Source: Avena insularis
Lineage: Eukaryota > Streptophyta > Magnoliopsida > Poales > Poaceae
Direction: 5' to 3'
Length of the DNA: 64,000 nucleotides
NCBI GenBank assembly: GCA_023614405.1
Contig: CM042689.1
Span: 275,845,533-275,909,532 of the forward strand
Shown here: piece after piece, positions 35,101 through 47,776 of the stretch
Layout: every line of letters begins with the position of its first letter
Numbering within the stretch: position 1 is the first letter of the stretch
Translations under genes and position numbers: made by a program
Notes under the pieces: generated by a model
Seen by the model: the letters and a program-made list of their open reading frames with translations, nothing else
The model's database searches: none
What the model was told of the DNA's origin: nothing

Positions 35101-36459
35101 CGGCCCCAACTGGCGTGGTACGCGGAGCACATGCCGCACTTGAACAGGTACTGGTATGTGCTGCAGAGGCACGGTGAGGGGGTCGCGACGTGCGGGGTCG
35201 CAGCGAGGCCGGCACGCGGAGACGGTGGCGCGTCCCTGTCGGCAGCAGCCACCCGGGCGAGGAGGAGAGGCTGAGGACGGGCCGGAGGTGGGCTCCTGGA
35301 CGGCGGGCGGGCTCGCAGAGGATGGGCGGAGCAGTCAGCGGGTCCGTGGGGGACAGGCGAGCAGGCGGTTGAGCCCAGGAGATGCTTGACGGAGGAGGGC
35401 GGCACGGAGGCGGGGCGTCGATGGAGCCGCGACGGAGGCGGAGAGGGGGGTCGCCGGCGAGGAGCTTGGGTGGGGGCGCGGACGAGGAGGCCTGGGGGCG
35501 AGCGCTGAGGACAGCGGCGGCTCGGGGAGGCGCGGCGGGCTCGCCGGAGAGGGAAGGGAAGGCGCGGAGGGGAGGGCGAGGCTGCTTTCGAGTGGAGCCG
35601 GACAGCTGAGGCGAAGGAGGAGGAGGCGGGTGGCGGTGTTGCAGTGTGGCGAGCGAGGAGGAGGAGGCGGTGAGGCCAGGCGTCGGTGGGAGTGGCCAGG
35701 CTGAGTGAGCGGAGGAGGCGATTGATCTTGGGAGGAAGGAAGGTGACCATGGCGGAGGGCGGTCACGGAGGTGGAGAGAGGAGAGGGGGGGCGCGGGGAG
35801 ACGAGGCGGGGATGAAGAACCGGGGAGGAGCGGGGACAGGGGGTCTCGGGGGGAGAGGAGAGGGAGTGGTGGCGGAGGGTGGGACCAGGCAGGTGGCGGG
35901 CCAGGCGTGGGGGCTGTGTGGGTGTTGTGTGGGTGGGGCTGTGGGGTGGGTCCCAGGGAGAGAGAGGGGGAGAGAGAGAGAGGGAGGAAGAGGGCTAGGC
36001 CAAGTGGCGGTGTCTGGTTGGGTGGGGGTTGGGGACAGGGCGACGTGGCGGCGTGGGACTGGTCCGGGTGAGGTGGCCGGAGGGTGTGGGTAGATAGGTT
36101 GGTAGAAAAGGGTTTGGGGTGGACCATTTAAATTTCTGGGGGTGGTCGTTCGGGTCGAATCGGCCCGTTCGACTGCCCCACTAAAAATATTTAACTATTT
36201 TTATTTATTTTCAAAATAACTTTTGTAATTAGTTTTAGACAAACAAAATATCCGGAACATCCGGGGTTTAATTTGAAATAGAAGGAGGGATAATTTTAGA
36301 AAACGATTGTCTTTCGCAAATAGTTTTTTGGCAAATTAATATGCATGATGATGACGATGCTCAAATGCAATGTGGCATGATGACATGAGCATGCGGTCAT
36401 GATGATGCAATGCACAAAAACAACGCGATTTTCTAGTAGTGGTTTTGCGGGATGCCACA
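32191..36459 (-). repeat. 3' LTR of element B
   Basis: On the minus strand it runs from TGTGGCATCCCGC (36459) to GAGGGTGTTACA (32191). The 34.4-36.1 kb section is extremely GC-rich with G-rich plus strand and a GA-repeat tract near 35955-35990. Long proline/serine-rich minus-strand frames (34686-36127) follow from that composition and have no recognisable domain. Confidence 0.9.
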
Positions 36460-37245
36460 ATTCGACACCACGAACAATGGATCTCGCCCTCGAGATCCGC
36501 CTCATGGTACCGGAAGGAAGGTCGGTGATCTGCATCTTCTGGCTTCGTGTAGATCTTCGCGACACCACTAACAAGGGTTCTTGTTCACGTTCATCAAGAG
36601 AGCACCCTGGATAAACAACGGACGAAGTTAAAGGTAAGGCCACCTCTAACTTCCATGGAAGGAGTAGAATTGCATCGATCCACTATTCAATATACAGAGC
36701 AAATGATAAGAGTAGTGGTATGGTCGCGACTCCATCCCGCACTCAAAGCATTACTCTGTACACGAACAGATAGATTATGCAACCAACCCTCAGGATTCAG
36801 ACTGAAGATCTCGACAAGCGAGGTTCGGAACAAAGGAGTGATGCAGACTCTGCATCGGATCTGGCGTAGATGATGTCGTCGCGTCAGAAAACACCGGAAG
36901 GCACAAACAAGGAACAAAGAATGGTACCGCGGTAGACGGATTTCTCAGACAGCATGAACACCGGATGTAGCAACACCGTTACCAAAGGAGGAAGCGAAAC
37001 CCTGAAGGTATGACGGAAACCCAACCGCGAGAAATCCTGGACTCGAAGAGAGAGAAGAGAGCGGATTCCAAAACACGTAGAGGTAAGAGAAGAATAGCAG
37101 AGGGGTAAGGAGTAAAATCAGACCTAATCAGAACTATCCAACCGATTTTTCAAAATAGTTTTGACACTCTACTTCGGCCGTTAGCTAGGTTATCCTACAG
37201 GCTGGACTTGTGGGGTATCGCAACTGCTGGGCTCTGATACCACTC
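36460..37245 (-). other. Internal domain of element B, noncoding
   Basis: 786 bp containing the PBS at its right end and no open frame above about 75 codons on either strand. On the minus strand there is no obvious long purine tract immediately before the LTR at 36459 (the adjoining bases read GTGGTGTCGAAT), which is unusual for an LTR element. Nothing resembles gag or pol. Confidence 0.75.
37229..37242 (-). other. Primer-binding site of element B
   Basis: Minus strand TGGTATCAGAGCCC, matching the iMet tRNA complement, three bases from the LTR end TTACA at 37246. It is the evidence for the element's direction. Confidence 0.9.
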
Positions 37246-40200
37246 TGTAACACCCTCAGAATCGGCCCTATGCAAGTTTTAGCGAAAACTCGCCAAACCC
37301 GCATAGAAACGATTCGAAGGTGCCCACCAGGCACTTTCGTGCGGGTGGAAAACGAAGTAATAACATTACACAACAGTCCTCGATGGGACCCACAGAACAG
37401 ATATATATACAACAGCGACTCAATGAGTCAAGAATACAGATATACAGAACAAAGATCCAAATCACCTTGAAAACAATAGAGCGTCCAGCTACGGACAAGA
37501 TGCAAATGGGGCTAAGAGCCCTGAAGAATAACCAATGGCGTCCATAACCCTGCCAGCCAAGCGGAAGGGTAACCCTACTAACGACGCCGATCTCAAACCT
37601 GCTTAAACAAAAGGGGTGCCGACAAAGGGCAAAGGAAAAAGAGGCGTCGATCGAGGCCAAGACAGCGAGGCTAGAATTCGGCGGTCCTCGCCTACAGGTA
37701 TGGTGGACTGAAGCGGCAGCATGCACTAAACAACCTATAGAGACTCGGAACAACAGGCGACTATCAGAGAGAGGTAAGAAAGACCTACTCGGAACCAACC
37801 TGATACCAACACCAAACAAACCCATCCTGGTGTTTCCCCCTCGAGACCAAACGAGGAAGTCAGCCGAGGAACTCACACCGTTGGCAGTTTTATTTATTCG
37901 GTTATCGTGGCAGCAATTACTAGTCAGGTGTAGATAATCATCCTGATAAAATAAGCAGTGGGCCGTTTTATTTAATCATTCCGTTGTAGTTGCAGCACTT
38001 ACTAATCAGATACAATTAGCATGAGATAACCCTAAAACCCCAGCAGTTGTTGTTACTTTCATTTAGCCATTCCGTTATAGTGAAGCTGATTACTAGTCAT
38101 ATCGGATACAAGTCAATTTATAGCAGTAAACTTTAGTTATAGTTGTCTATGATCAAGCACTGTGCTCCAAGTCGTCCATAACCGCGGACACGGCTTCTCG
38201 AAAAGATTTAACCCTGCAGGGGTGCACCAAAGTATCCACAAGCACTTCGACCCTTTTTGCCAGATCAGTTAACATACACCCATCGGTATGTCGGCGGGGC
38301 CTAAGTCATGACGTTCCCAGACCCAAAGCAAGCACGGGGGGCCACCCCACTAAGTACACCCGCAACGAAGTCGGCCGGTCTCCGAGACGGACTTAGGGTT
38401 TGGGTAGACGGCTGTGAACGACAGCAAATCCCAAAACTGGGACTGTCGACACCGCGAAAACGTGTCCCGATCCTAAACAGTACAGTGTGCTCCTCGCACA
38501 AACGTAATAAAGCAGTAAAGCATGGCATAAGTACAGGATCGTAAATAAAACCTCAAACTAGTTTGTGGCCCCCAGTACAATACTTTGAAATCAGGTACTA
38601 ATCAATGGGGGGCCCATATCTCCCCACCTGTGGTTAGCGCGCTCGATCTCGGAACAGGTGTCAAGAACTCGGGGTCCTACGGGACACAAGTGGGCGGTCG
38701 GAAACCAACATTATCTATCACCCACCGATGCCTCTGCTTACTTACTTCAATTTTAGTTGTTAAACAGTAATTAAAGTGAACAATAATTAAAGCCATGATC
38801 ATCTCCAACATTAAACAGGCGGCAAACCTCCAGCAACTGTGGTACTTAACGACACGCAACAGCACTTGAGCAAGCGACTACGACGCGCGAGTCCAACTAT
38901 CTACCAAACAACGGGTAGTAGGATGTGTCCAAGGCAATATAGGGCTGCAAGGGGATATCACGGTTGCGGAAACTAGAGCATCGCCACACAGATAGCAATA
39001 GATCAACAGGAGGGAATAAATACTATAAAGTAAAATAGGTAGAAAGGGGGAGATGCTCGCCTGAAAACATTGCCGAAGGGTTCATCCGAAGATCGGGTCG
39101 GCACTCTCATCGACTCAACGGTCTTATCCGCAAAGAAGCAAACCACTAGAAGAAACACCGGATGCAATATTTAATACTACGACAAAAGATCGGGCATGAT
39201 GCATGTATGATGTATGGCATGGCAAAAATGCGGTGCAATTGGGCAATCTTAAGTGGAACCGGAGTCCCGACAATTAATTATATTGTTCATGTTGTTTAGA
39301 TGCCCCCAATTTAAATGTTGTCTTAGCATGTCAAATGATAGCACCGGTTCGCTACACAAATTTAAATGAGGCCAATATAAGGCTAGATTTGCCCGCATAT
39401 GGGCCCCATATTTAATTATTAGGTGAATCGGCATAAGGCCCCCAAACCACATGATAAGATGCATGCGAGTATGACAATTTAATATGCAACAATTTGTATT
39501 ATATTATAAAATAGGGTTTCGGGAAGGGGTTCACACATTAGAGGGTCTCGACGAACTTGGGGTTCCGGGGTTCGGGGTCCGGTCTCAGGGTTCAGGGTTC
39601 GACGGAATCGTTCTCGGACAACTGAGGTAGATCTTGTCGCATCCGGGAAGCAGGACTTGGTTCGGCGTCAGGGGCGCATCGGACTCTCCTTGGTCGGTGT
39701 CGAACTTGTCATGGTGAAGATCTTGTCGGGTCCGCGTATCGGGTCGGTCCTGGCGTTCAAAGTGGAGAACTTGGCGTTCCGGTGGCGATCTTGGCGGTTA
39801 TCGGGTTCGATCTTGAATCCGTGTAGATGGTCTTGGCGTTCGGGATCTTCGAGTCGGGGATCTTGGACCGTGTCGGCCTTCTCGAGGTCATGCGCCGCGC
39901 TCCGTGTGGAAGGCCTCGAGGGTTCGTGACGGAGATCTTGTGGCCCGAGAGGAGGACTTGGTACCGCCAATGGTCGAGGAGGATCTTGGCGAGACACGAT
40001 GCACGGGTCGATCTTCGGGTTCGGGGGTCTCGGCGTCTGTAGTAGGACTTGGTCTTCGGGGAGGTAACACTCCTTGGTTTCACAAGCGGAGGGCGATCTT
40101 GCGGTAGCGGACGAAGTAGATCCTAGCAACTGGCCCAAGTCGACGGTCTCGAAACAGTGACTGGATCGGCTAATGGCGTGGTCTGTGAGCACATGCCGCA

Positions 40201-41389
40201 CTTGAACAGTCTTGGTATGTGCTGCATAGGCACGGTGAGGGTCGCGACGCGGGTCGCAGCGAGGCCGGGCGTGAGAGATGGCGCGTCGGCGTCCTGCAGC
40301 GACCACCGGGCGAGGAGGAGAGGCTGAGGACGGGCCGGAGGTGGGCTCCTGGACGGCGGGCGGGCTCACAGAGGATGGGCGGAGCAGGCCGCCGGCGGGT
40401 CCGTGGGGACGGAGGCGAGCAGGGCGGTTGCCGCGGGGCCCGGCGGAGATGCTTGACGGAGAAGGGCGGCACGGAGGCGGGGCGTCGATGGAGCTGAAGC
40501 CGCGACGAGAGAGAAGTCGCCGGCGAGGAGCTTGGGTGGGGGCGCGGACGAGGAGGCCTGGGGCGAGCGCTGAGGACAGCGGCGTGCCGGAGGCGATTGA
40601 TGCTGGGAGGGAAGGGAAGGTGACCCGGCGGCGGAGGGCGGTTGCTGCCGGAGGTGGAGAGAGGAGAGAGGGGGCGCGGGGAGACGAGGCGGGGAAGAAG
40701 AACAGGGGAGGAGCGGGGACAGGGGGTCTCGGGGGGAGAGGAGAGGGAGTGGTGGGGCCGGAGGGGTGGGACCCAGGGCAGGTGGCGGGCCAGGCGTGGG
40801 GGCTGTGTGTGTGGGTGGTGTTGACCGGGGTGGTTGGGGTATGCTGCTGGCGTGCGTGTGTGTGTTGTGTGGGTGGGGCTGTGGGGTGGGTCCCAGGGAG
40901 AGAGAGGGGGAGAGAGAGAGAGGGAGGAAGAGGGCTAGGCCAAGTGGCGGTGTCTGGTTGGGTGGGGGTTGGGGACAGGGCGACGTGGCGGCGTGGGACT
41001 GGTCCGGGTGAGGGTGTGGGTAGATAGGTTGGTAGAAAAGGGTTTGGGGTGGACCGTTTAAATTTCTGGGGGTGGTCGTTCGGGTCGAATCGGCCCGTTC
41101 GACTGCCCCACTAAAAATATTTAACTATTTTTATTTATTTTCAAAATAACTTTTGTAATTAGTTTTAGACAAACAAAATATCCGGAACATCCGGGGTTTA
41201 ATTTGAAATAGAAGGAGGGATAATTTTAGAAAACGATTGTCTTTCGCAAATAGTTTTTTGGCAAATTAATATGCATGATGATGACGATGCTCAAATGCAA
41301 TGTGGCATGATGACATGAGCATGCGGTCATGATGATGCAATGCACAAAAACAACGCGATTTTCTAGTAGTGGTTTTGCGGGATGCCACA
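37246..41389 (-). repeat. 5' LTR of element B
   Basis: 4144 bp, collinear with 32191-36459. Differences cluster at CG-containing sites (for example ACCGCGGAC here versus ACATGGAC near 33131) and in the GC-rich 39.6-40.9 kb section, where larger pieces are missing or extra. The segment 41050-41389 is almost identical to 36120-36459. Confidence 0.9.
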
Positions 41390-43686
41390 TCACACAGTTG
41401 GAAGTTTTATTCATTCCGTTATAGTTGCAGCAATTACTAGTCCAATACATATAGCATGAGGCATTCCAAAACCAGCAGTTGTTGGTACTTTTATTTAGCC
41501 ATTCCGTTGTAGTGAAGCTGATTACTAGTCATTATAAAGTCAAATTTATAGCACTACTTTAGTTATAGTTGTCTATGATCGAGATACTGTGCTCCAAGTC
41601 ATCCATAACCACGGACACGGCTTTCAGAAAGTTTTTACCCTGCAGGGGCACAAATAGCAACACACGCACGATCAACCTCGAGAAAAACCAAATAAAAACC
41701 CAACGAGGCATCACGACAGAGCAATTGCAAGATTCATATAATATTTAAGGGGGCCACCCCACCAAGCTACCCGCTACGAAGTTTGCCGGCTCCGAGATGG
41801 ACCCATAGGTTTGCGAGAACGGCTGTAAACGACTGGGAACCCGAAAGTGTGACTAGGCTTGTCGATACCGCGTAATCGTGCCGTGATCCAAAATAGTACA
41901 GGCGCTCCACACGCAATCGTAATAAAGCAGTAAAGCATGGCATAAGTACAGGATAGTAATAAAGCCCCAAACTAGTTTGTGGCCTCAAGAAATAATATAT
42001 GACTCAACCTCTGGCTAGGGGGATTCATGGTCTCACATGCGGATAGTGTGAATATTTAAAGAACAGGTATCAAGTACTCGGGGTCCTACGTGACACAAGT
42101 GGACGGTTAAAAACCAAATAACATCTATTGTCCACCCGTGCCTCTGCATTATTTACCTACTTCAATTTTAGTTATTAAACAATAATTAAAGCCATGATCA
42201 TCTCCAACATAAAGCATGTGGCAGTCTTCCAACAACTGTGGTACTTGACGACACGCATCAGCACTTGAGCAAGCGACTACGATACGTAGGTCTAACTATC
42301 TACCAAACAACAGGTAATAGGATGTGTCCAAGGCAATATAAGGCTGCAAGGGTTATCACGGGTACGAAAACTAGAGCATCGCAACATAGATAGCAATAGA
42401 TCAATAGGAGGAAATAAAGACTATAAAAGTAAGATAGGTAGAAAGGGGGAAGGATGCTCGCCTGTAAAACATTATCGAAGGTTCATCCGAAGATCGCGTC
42501 GACACTCCCATCAACTCATCGGCCTAATCTGTGAAGAAGCAAAGCACTAGTACAAACACCGGATGCACTATTTAATACTACGACAGAAGATCGGGCATGA
42601 TGCATGCATGATGTATGACATGGCAAAGGTGCGATGCAATTAGGCAATATTAAGCGAAACCAGGGTCCCGTCATTTAATTAGATGGTTCATGTTATTTAG
42701 ATACCCCGTAATTTAAATGTTGTATAAGCAAGACAAAATTATATTATCGGTTCGCTACACAAATTTGAATGGGGCCATTAAAAGACTAGAAAAGCCCGCA
42801 TATGGCCTCCATAATTAATTATGAGATGAATCGACAACAAACCCCACAAGCAAATAAACATGTATGCGAGCATGACAATTCAATATGCACAAATTAAACA
42901 TCATGTTATAAAAATATAGGGGCTTAGGGTCACACATGTCGGATCGACGATCTTGAGGATCCGAGGGTTCGAGGGATCGGTCTCGTCGGGATCGGTCTTC
43001 GGGGTCTTCAGGGTCTCAGCCATCGGATCCGGGAAGGCGACCTTTGGTTCCATGAAGGAGATCTTGGAATTCGGCTCCGGTGGTCGATGGCGAACTTGGG
43101 TGGATCAAGCACAGGGGTTCCTCCTGGTTCGATGACCGCAGCATCGGCAATGCAGTCAAAGTAGCACCATGCGGCGCATTACACGGCCATCATCGCACCA
43201 TCAATGCAGGCATGCATCTTCGGGGCATCATCGGAGCGAAATTGCGGGCTTCGGTTATCCCTAGTGTTTCCACAACACAAGCACACATGCCTCTAGCTTC
43301 TAGTCGAATATGGCCACATGGACAAGTACAAAACGTCATGTACCCGTGAGGAGGCGTACTCGCTGAGGCCCAGGAGGCCAACGCAGATACAGAGAGAGGA
43401 CAGCATCTTCACTGGGGCATGCGACCTGGCCTTCAGGTACAGGCACACGAGGGCGAAGGAACAGTGAGGCGACCAGCGGCGCGCGAAGCTTGGCGAGGAG
43501 GAGAGGGCCCGCGTCCCTGGAAGCAGGGACGGAACGAAGGCGAGGGTGGTTGCAGGACGCGGCCATCCATGCCAATAGAGGAAGGTTGGGGGGGGCGCTC
43601 GAGGATGGGGCGAGCAGGGGACAAGGAGGCCCGGGTGACGAGGTGACGAACTTGACCGGGGCAGAGGGCGAGCAAGGCGAGGCCGG
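41390..43686 (-). repeat. Element A, second visible LTR segment
   Basis: Begins with the right TSD TCACA of B and continues collinear with B's LTR interior (33.0-34.5 kb) at clearly lower identity, including CAGCAATTACTAGTC, the GATCATCTCCAACAT block near 42198 and TCGGGCATGATGCATG near 42592. From about 42950 it diverges strongly from B. It is cut at 43686 by element D, whose predicted TSD is GCCGG (43682-43686). It holds no gene. Confidence 0.75.
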
Positions 43687-44630
43687 TGTCACATCCCAAG
43701 ATTTTCCAAATCTTGTAATGTGAAAAATAAATGAATAAAATAAAACTTTGTTGAATTTCAGGGTGAGAAGAAACTTTTTGAATCCAATTGGAAACTTTCA
43801 AAACCTATTTGGATCAAATAAAAAATCCTAAAGGGATTTAAAAAGATAACCATTTAATAAATGAAAAATAAAAATATTTTGAAATTACTATTTGGATTTT
43901 TTTTTAATAAAAAGTTTTGGTTTTCAAATGAAAAGGAAGAAATTTAAATAAGGATTATTTTATAAGCCAAATTAAAACTTGGCCAAGCCTTTGAAATAAA
44001 TATTTCCATTTGATGAAAATAGCAAAGGTTTATTTAAATAAAATAATAAGGATTTAATATCCAAGTTTATTTAAAAATAAAGGTTTTACTATTTTAATTA
44101 AACACTAAAACTTGTTATTTTATTTAAAACAAGTTTTCCAAGTATTTTATATTACCAAATAAAACCTACTGATTTGGTTTTTGAAGATATTTAGATTTCA
44201 AATGGAGATTTTAAATAAATTAAAACCTATTTGATTTAATAACTAAGGTCCATTTTATTTAATTATAAATGGACCCTAAAAATAAAAATATCATTTTTGG
44301 TCTTCGGACTTTGGTTTATGTTGTTAAACAGAACCAAATTCAATTGCAAAGTGTGATGAATGTTTGAATTGTTTTGAATGCTTGATTGTTGTTTGAATTT
44401 CAAAACAGAAAACAGAATCAGAAAAGGAAAAAGCATTCAGAAGGAAAAAAATATAGAAATGGACTAAGCCCAACAACCAGCCCACTCTCTCCCTCCCGAA
44501 GAAAACGTTTCGCACTCAGTTTTTAACCCGCGCAGACACTGACCGGTGGACCCTTCTCCCTTTCTTCCTTTCTCGCTGACAAGCATGCCCCACATCGCCT
44601 TTCGCTCACATCGCTTCCTCCTCGCCAGAC

Positions 44631-44637
44631 TATAAAC
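44631..44637 (+). promoter_or_regulatory. TATA box in the 5' LTR of D
   Basis: ACTATAAACGCC precedes a C/T-rich leader. The 3' LTR has ACTAGAAACATC at the equivalent place (53663-53674), so the box is lost there. Confidence 0.55.
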
Positions 44638-47094
44638 GCCGGCGTTGATTGCGCGTTCATGAAGCTTTGATTCCTTCCAGTAACCGCACCCATTTAACCG
44701 CCCGTGGCCTCTCTCTCATTTCCCCCAGAAAGCTCCCTCTCTCTGCCCCCAGGCCGTCGTAATTTCGAGCCGCACCCCCACTGCTCCGACGAGCATCTCC
44801 AGTCAATTACGGCGAACCACTGCCGCCCCTTGCCTTCCCAAGCACATGGGTACATTCCCCAGACCTAGACGCTTCTCCCTGTACCTCCCATTCAACCGCG
44901 GGCGCCCCAGAACGTCGGCAACCATCTCGACTGAGCGCCGCCGCATCTGCTTCCTTCTCCGGCGACACCCCCTGGTAAGCCCAGACCGCCCCGAGCTCTC
45001 TCAGTGATGCTCTCACATTCCCCATACTCGTACGCATCTAACCACACCCTTGTTTTGCCTCAACACGATCTGTAGCCTCGCCCCCGACAACGACCAGAGC
45101 CGCCTGACGCCGTCCTTGACTCCGGTGAGGAATTCCGACGGATCCTGAGCGCCCCTCGCCTCCTCGCAACTACGTTGAGCATCACCACGATTCCCTGAGC
45201 ACTATGAGCATTCTCGTTTCCTCTATTGCTTCCTGTAACTGCCGTTAGCTCATCGTCCGACCGTGCACCGCCGCCCACCGCCGTCAGCGCCGCTCGTGTT
45301 TGGTCAAGCCAACCAGCACCTTTAGATTTCCATCTGACGGCCACGATAGATTCATTTAACGAAAAGGTACGGGCTAGTCTGAGCCGTGCGATCTGCTTAG
45401 ATCCAACGGACGTAGTCGCGCGATCTGAGGGAACCGGTATTGATCAGTAGCATTGCACCGCGTGGCACCAATTTGTTTAAAACATAAATTTGAAATCAGA
45501 TTTAGATGCAGATTTGAAACCCTCGTAACTTTTGATCCACACGTCCAAAATTTGCAAACTTTATATCAATGGAATCAGTGGAACAAGCCCTAGCCAACCA
45601 TGCAATTTGTTTAGTAAAAAGCTTCTGGTAAAATGTTTGTTTTTGCAGAAACATTTGTATGCTTGTTTAGGATATAAAAATTATTCCAAAATGATTTTTA
45701 GGTTGAAATCTTTGCAAATTGGTTTGTTGTGAACCTACTGACCCTAGGAACCAACCTATGGATTTAAAAATGTATTTGGTGAAGAATAGGATTGAATAAT
45801 TGAGTTAGCCCATTTCTAGCCAAATAAAAATATTAAATTTGCTATGAAAATGATTTTGGAGTACAAACTTTGGGAAAATGATTTGAATCAAACCTACTGA
45901 CCCTAAACACCAAGTTTTGTGATTTAACAACTTGTTTGGTGAAGAATATAAAATGATTGCTTCACTAAAAGCATTTTCCACCACATGAAATAATGATTGG
46001 ATTTGAAAAATGGTTTTAGACAAAAACCCTTTTACAAATGACTTTGCCACTTTAGAAAATGACCACTTTGAACCTTACATATATAGAACCTAGTAGAGAC
46101 CACCTTGGCAAATAAAACTATCTTTTGCATGCTTGCATGCATGACTAGTTTCTAATATTCTATGTGTGTGTTTGATTGTTTGATTATTGGTTGGAATGCT
46201 AGTTGATATTGTGTTTGCTTGATTGATTTGTAGTGAAGTTAGAAAAGTGTGAAACTAGCAAGATCAATAAGTGAACCAACATTCCCTACCAAAAAGGCAA
46301 GTTACACTATCATCATAAGTCCTACTATTTTCATTATACTTAGTGGATTTTGAAACATGCATGAAAAGAATTTCTATACTTATGCTATGCTAAATCCTAA
46401 TAGGATACCTTAAATATTCCTTAGTGAAAACAATGTAGTTGTAAAATGCTTAGCCATGCTAAATATTTTGAGAAGAGATACATGTTGAGATTTTATGAAG
46501 TTGAGAAAAGACTTGTGTTTTATATAATAAAACAAGGACTCAATGAACCACCTGGGTGGACAAGGATACTTTGAGTTTTGGATAAGGTGGCAACAAAAGG
46601 AACCATGTCTATGGCAATCTCTTTGTGTTGTGCACCAAAAGAAAACCACCCAGGAACTTAGAGATTGAACATGTTTCTCCAATTGTGGCTTTCGTGTACA
46701 ACCACATGCTACATATGGCTCTGGCTTGGTCAACTACATTGGGAAGACCCATGCATTGTCTTCAGGTTACTGAAAATGAGGGAACTCAGAACCCTACATG
46801 GGTGCGTGAAGACAAGCTAGCAATGATGTATGGGAGGACCCTCTGGAAAGACTTCGTCACATTCTCAATCTGCCAGTACTCCATCTTGGTGAGTACCTAT
46901 CCAGCATCCACTGGTGGCAACAAGATGAGATTGTGTCATGTGGGTAAAGTGTACAACTTCTGCAGAAGATAAAAATTCTAAGTACTTAGCCGTGTCCCCG
47001 GTTATGGACAATACTGAGCAACTAAAGCTTGAAGCTATGGGAAATCTCGACATTCCAATTTCTAAAAGAAAAACTTTTAAGTGACAACAAAAGA

Positions 47095-47287
47095 CTTGAA
47101 GCACTTGGGGATTTACCAAGGAGCTCAAGAGATTTGATAAAAGCTTGAAGCACTTGGGGATTTACCAAGGAGCTCAAGAGATTTTGATAAAAACTTGAAG
47201 TACTTGGGGTGTACCAAGGAGCTCAAGAGATTTTGACAAAGACACTTGGTGGATTCCAAGGAGTTCAGAAAGAGGTGACAAAAGATC
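47095..47287 (+). repeat. 49-bp tandem repeat, about four units, in the LTR of D
   Basis: Units begin CTTGAAGCACTTGGGG at 47095 and 47144, CTTGAAGTACTTGGGG at 47194, and a degenerate unit runs from about 47241. Each contains ACCAAGGAGCTCAAGAGATT. The same array is in the 3' LTR at about 56127-56318. Confidence 0.85.
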
Positions 47288-47763
47288 AAAACCCTTTTTG
47301 AAAAGATAGGATAAATTATTGCTTTCTGCAAATGAGCCTAAAACCCTACTTAGCCAAATATGCATGTAATGATAGGATCCACTTATATTCTACATAGTAG
47401 TGAAACTTGCCAATACAATTCAAATGTATTGACCCTTGTGGCTGTAACTTGTTATGTTGCAGGTTTTGTTTGATATTAGTGAAGTTGATTGATTAGGATT
47501 ACAAAGTCTACAACCAACATGTTTGCCTGTGGCACTTTGAAGATGAAGGACCCCATGCTTATAGAATTCTGCTGCAATGTAATGTAATAGCCAAAGGGCT
47601 ATGTAAGATGTGATATAATTATGTTATTCCTGGTTATAAAGTTGTATTATGACCTTTGTATCTTGATATTACATCTTAACTGTGGATGCTAGCTATTGAT
47701 CCAGGGACTAGCATTGTAAACACAGGGATCTCTACCTTATTAAAAGGTTGGGACCCTTACAGA

Positions 47764-47776
47764 TGGTATCAGAGCA
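47764..47776 (+). other. Primer-binding site of element D
   Basis: TGGTATCAGAGCA, an iMet-type complement two bases after the LTR end CCTTACA at 47761. Confidence 0.88.

Larger units (their letters stand above)
32191..41389 (-). mobile_element. Non-autonomous LTR retrotransposon B with giant LTRs, 9199 bp
   Basis: Two LTRs (32191-36459, 4269 bp, and 37246-41389, 4144 bp) enclose only 786 bp. A perfect TSD TCACA flanks the unit (32186-32190 and 41390-41394). The minus-strand PBS TGGTATCAGAGCCC lies at 37229-37242, three bases from the right LTR, so the right LTR is the 5' LTR and the element lies on the minus strand. There is no gag, protease, integrase or RT. It must rely on proteins from other elements. 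The AT-rich final 340 bases of the two LTRs differ at about one site, so insertion is recent. Confidence 0.92.
43687..47761 (+). repeat. 5' LTR of element D
   Basis: 4075 bp, TGTCACATCCCAAG to GGGACCCTTACA. It contains a very AT-rich first 800 bases, a TATA box at 44631, a gene-like GC-rich leader (44.7-45.4 kb), a long AT-rich section, the conserved block near 46925-47010 and a 49-bp tandem repeat. Frames such as 46625-46972 recur in the 3' LTR at 55657-56004 because the LTRs are copies, not because of coding constraint. Confidence 0.88.

Noticed and set aside
34686..36127. Two minus-strand open frames of about 355 codons each, rich in Pro, Ser and Arg
   Set aside because: They overlap each other in different frames, lie in an extremely GC-rich part of B's LTR, contain no recognisable domain, and are broken in the other LTR copy.
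46625..46972. A 115-codon frame conserved at 55657-56004
   Set aside because: The two copies are the two LTRs of element D, so identity reflects reverse transcription. No domain is recognised and antisense frames of similar length overlap.
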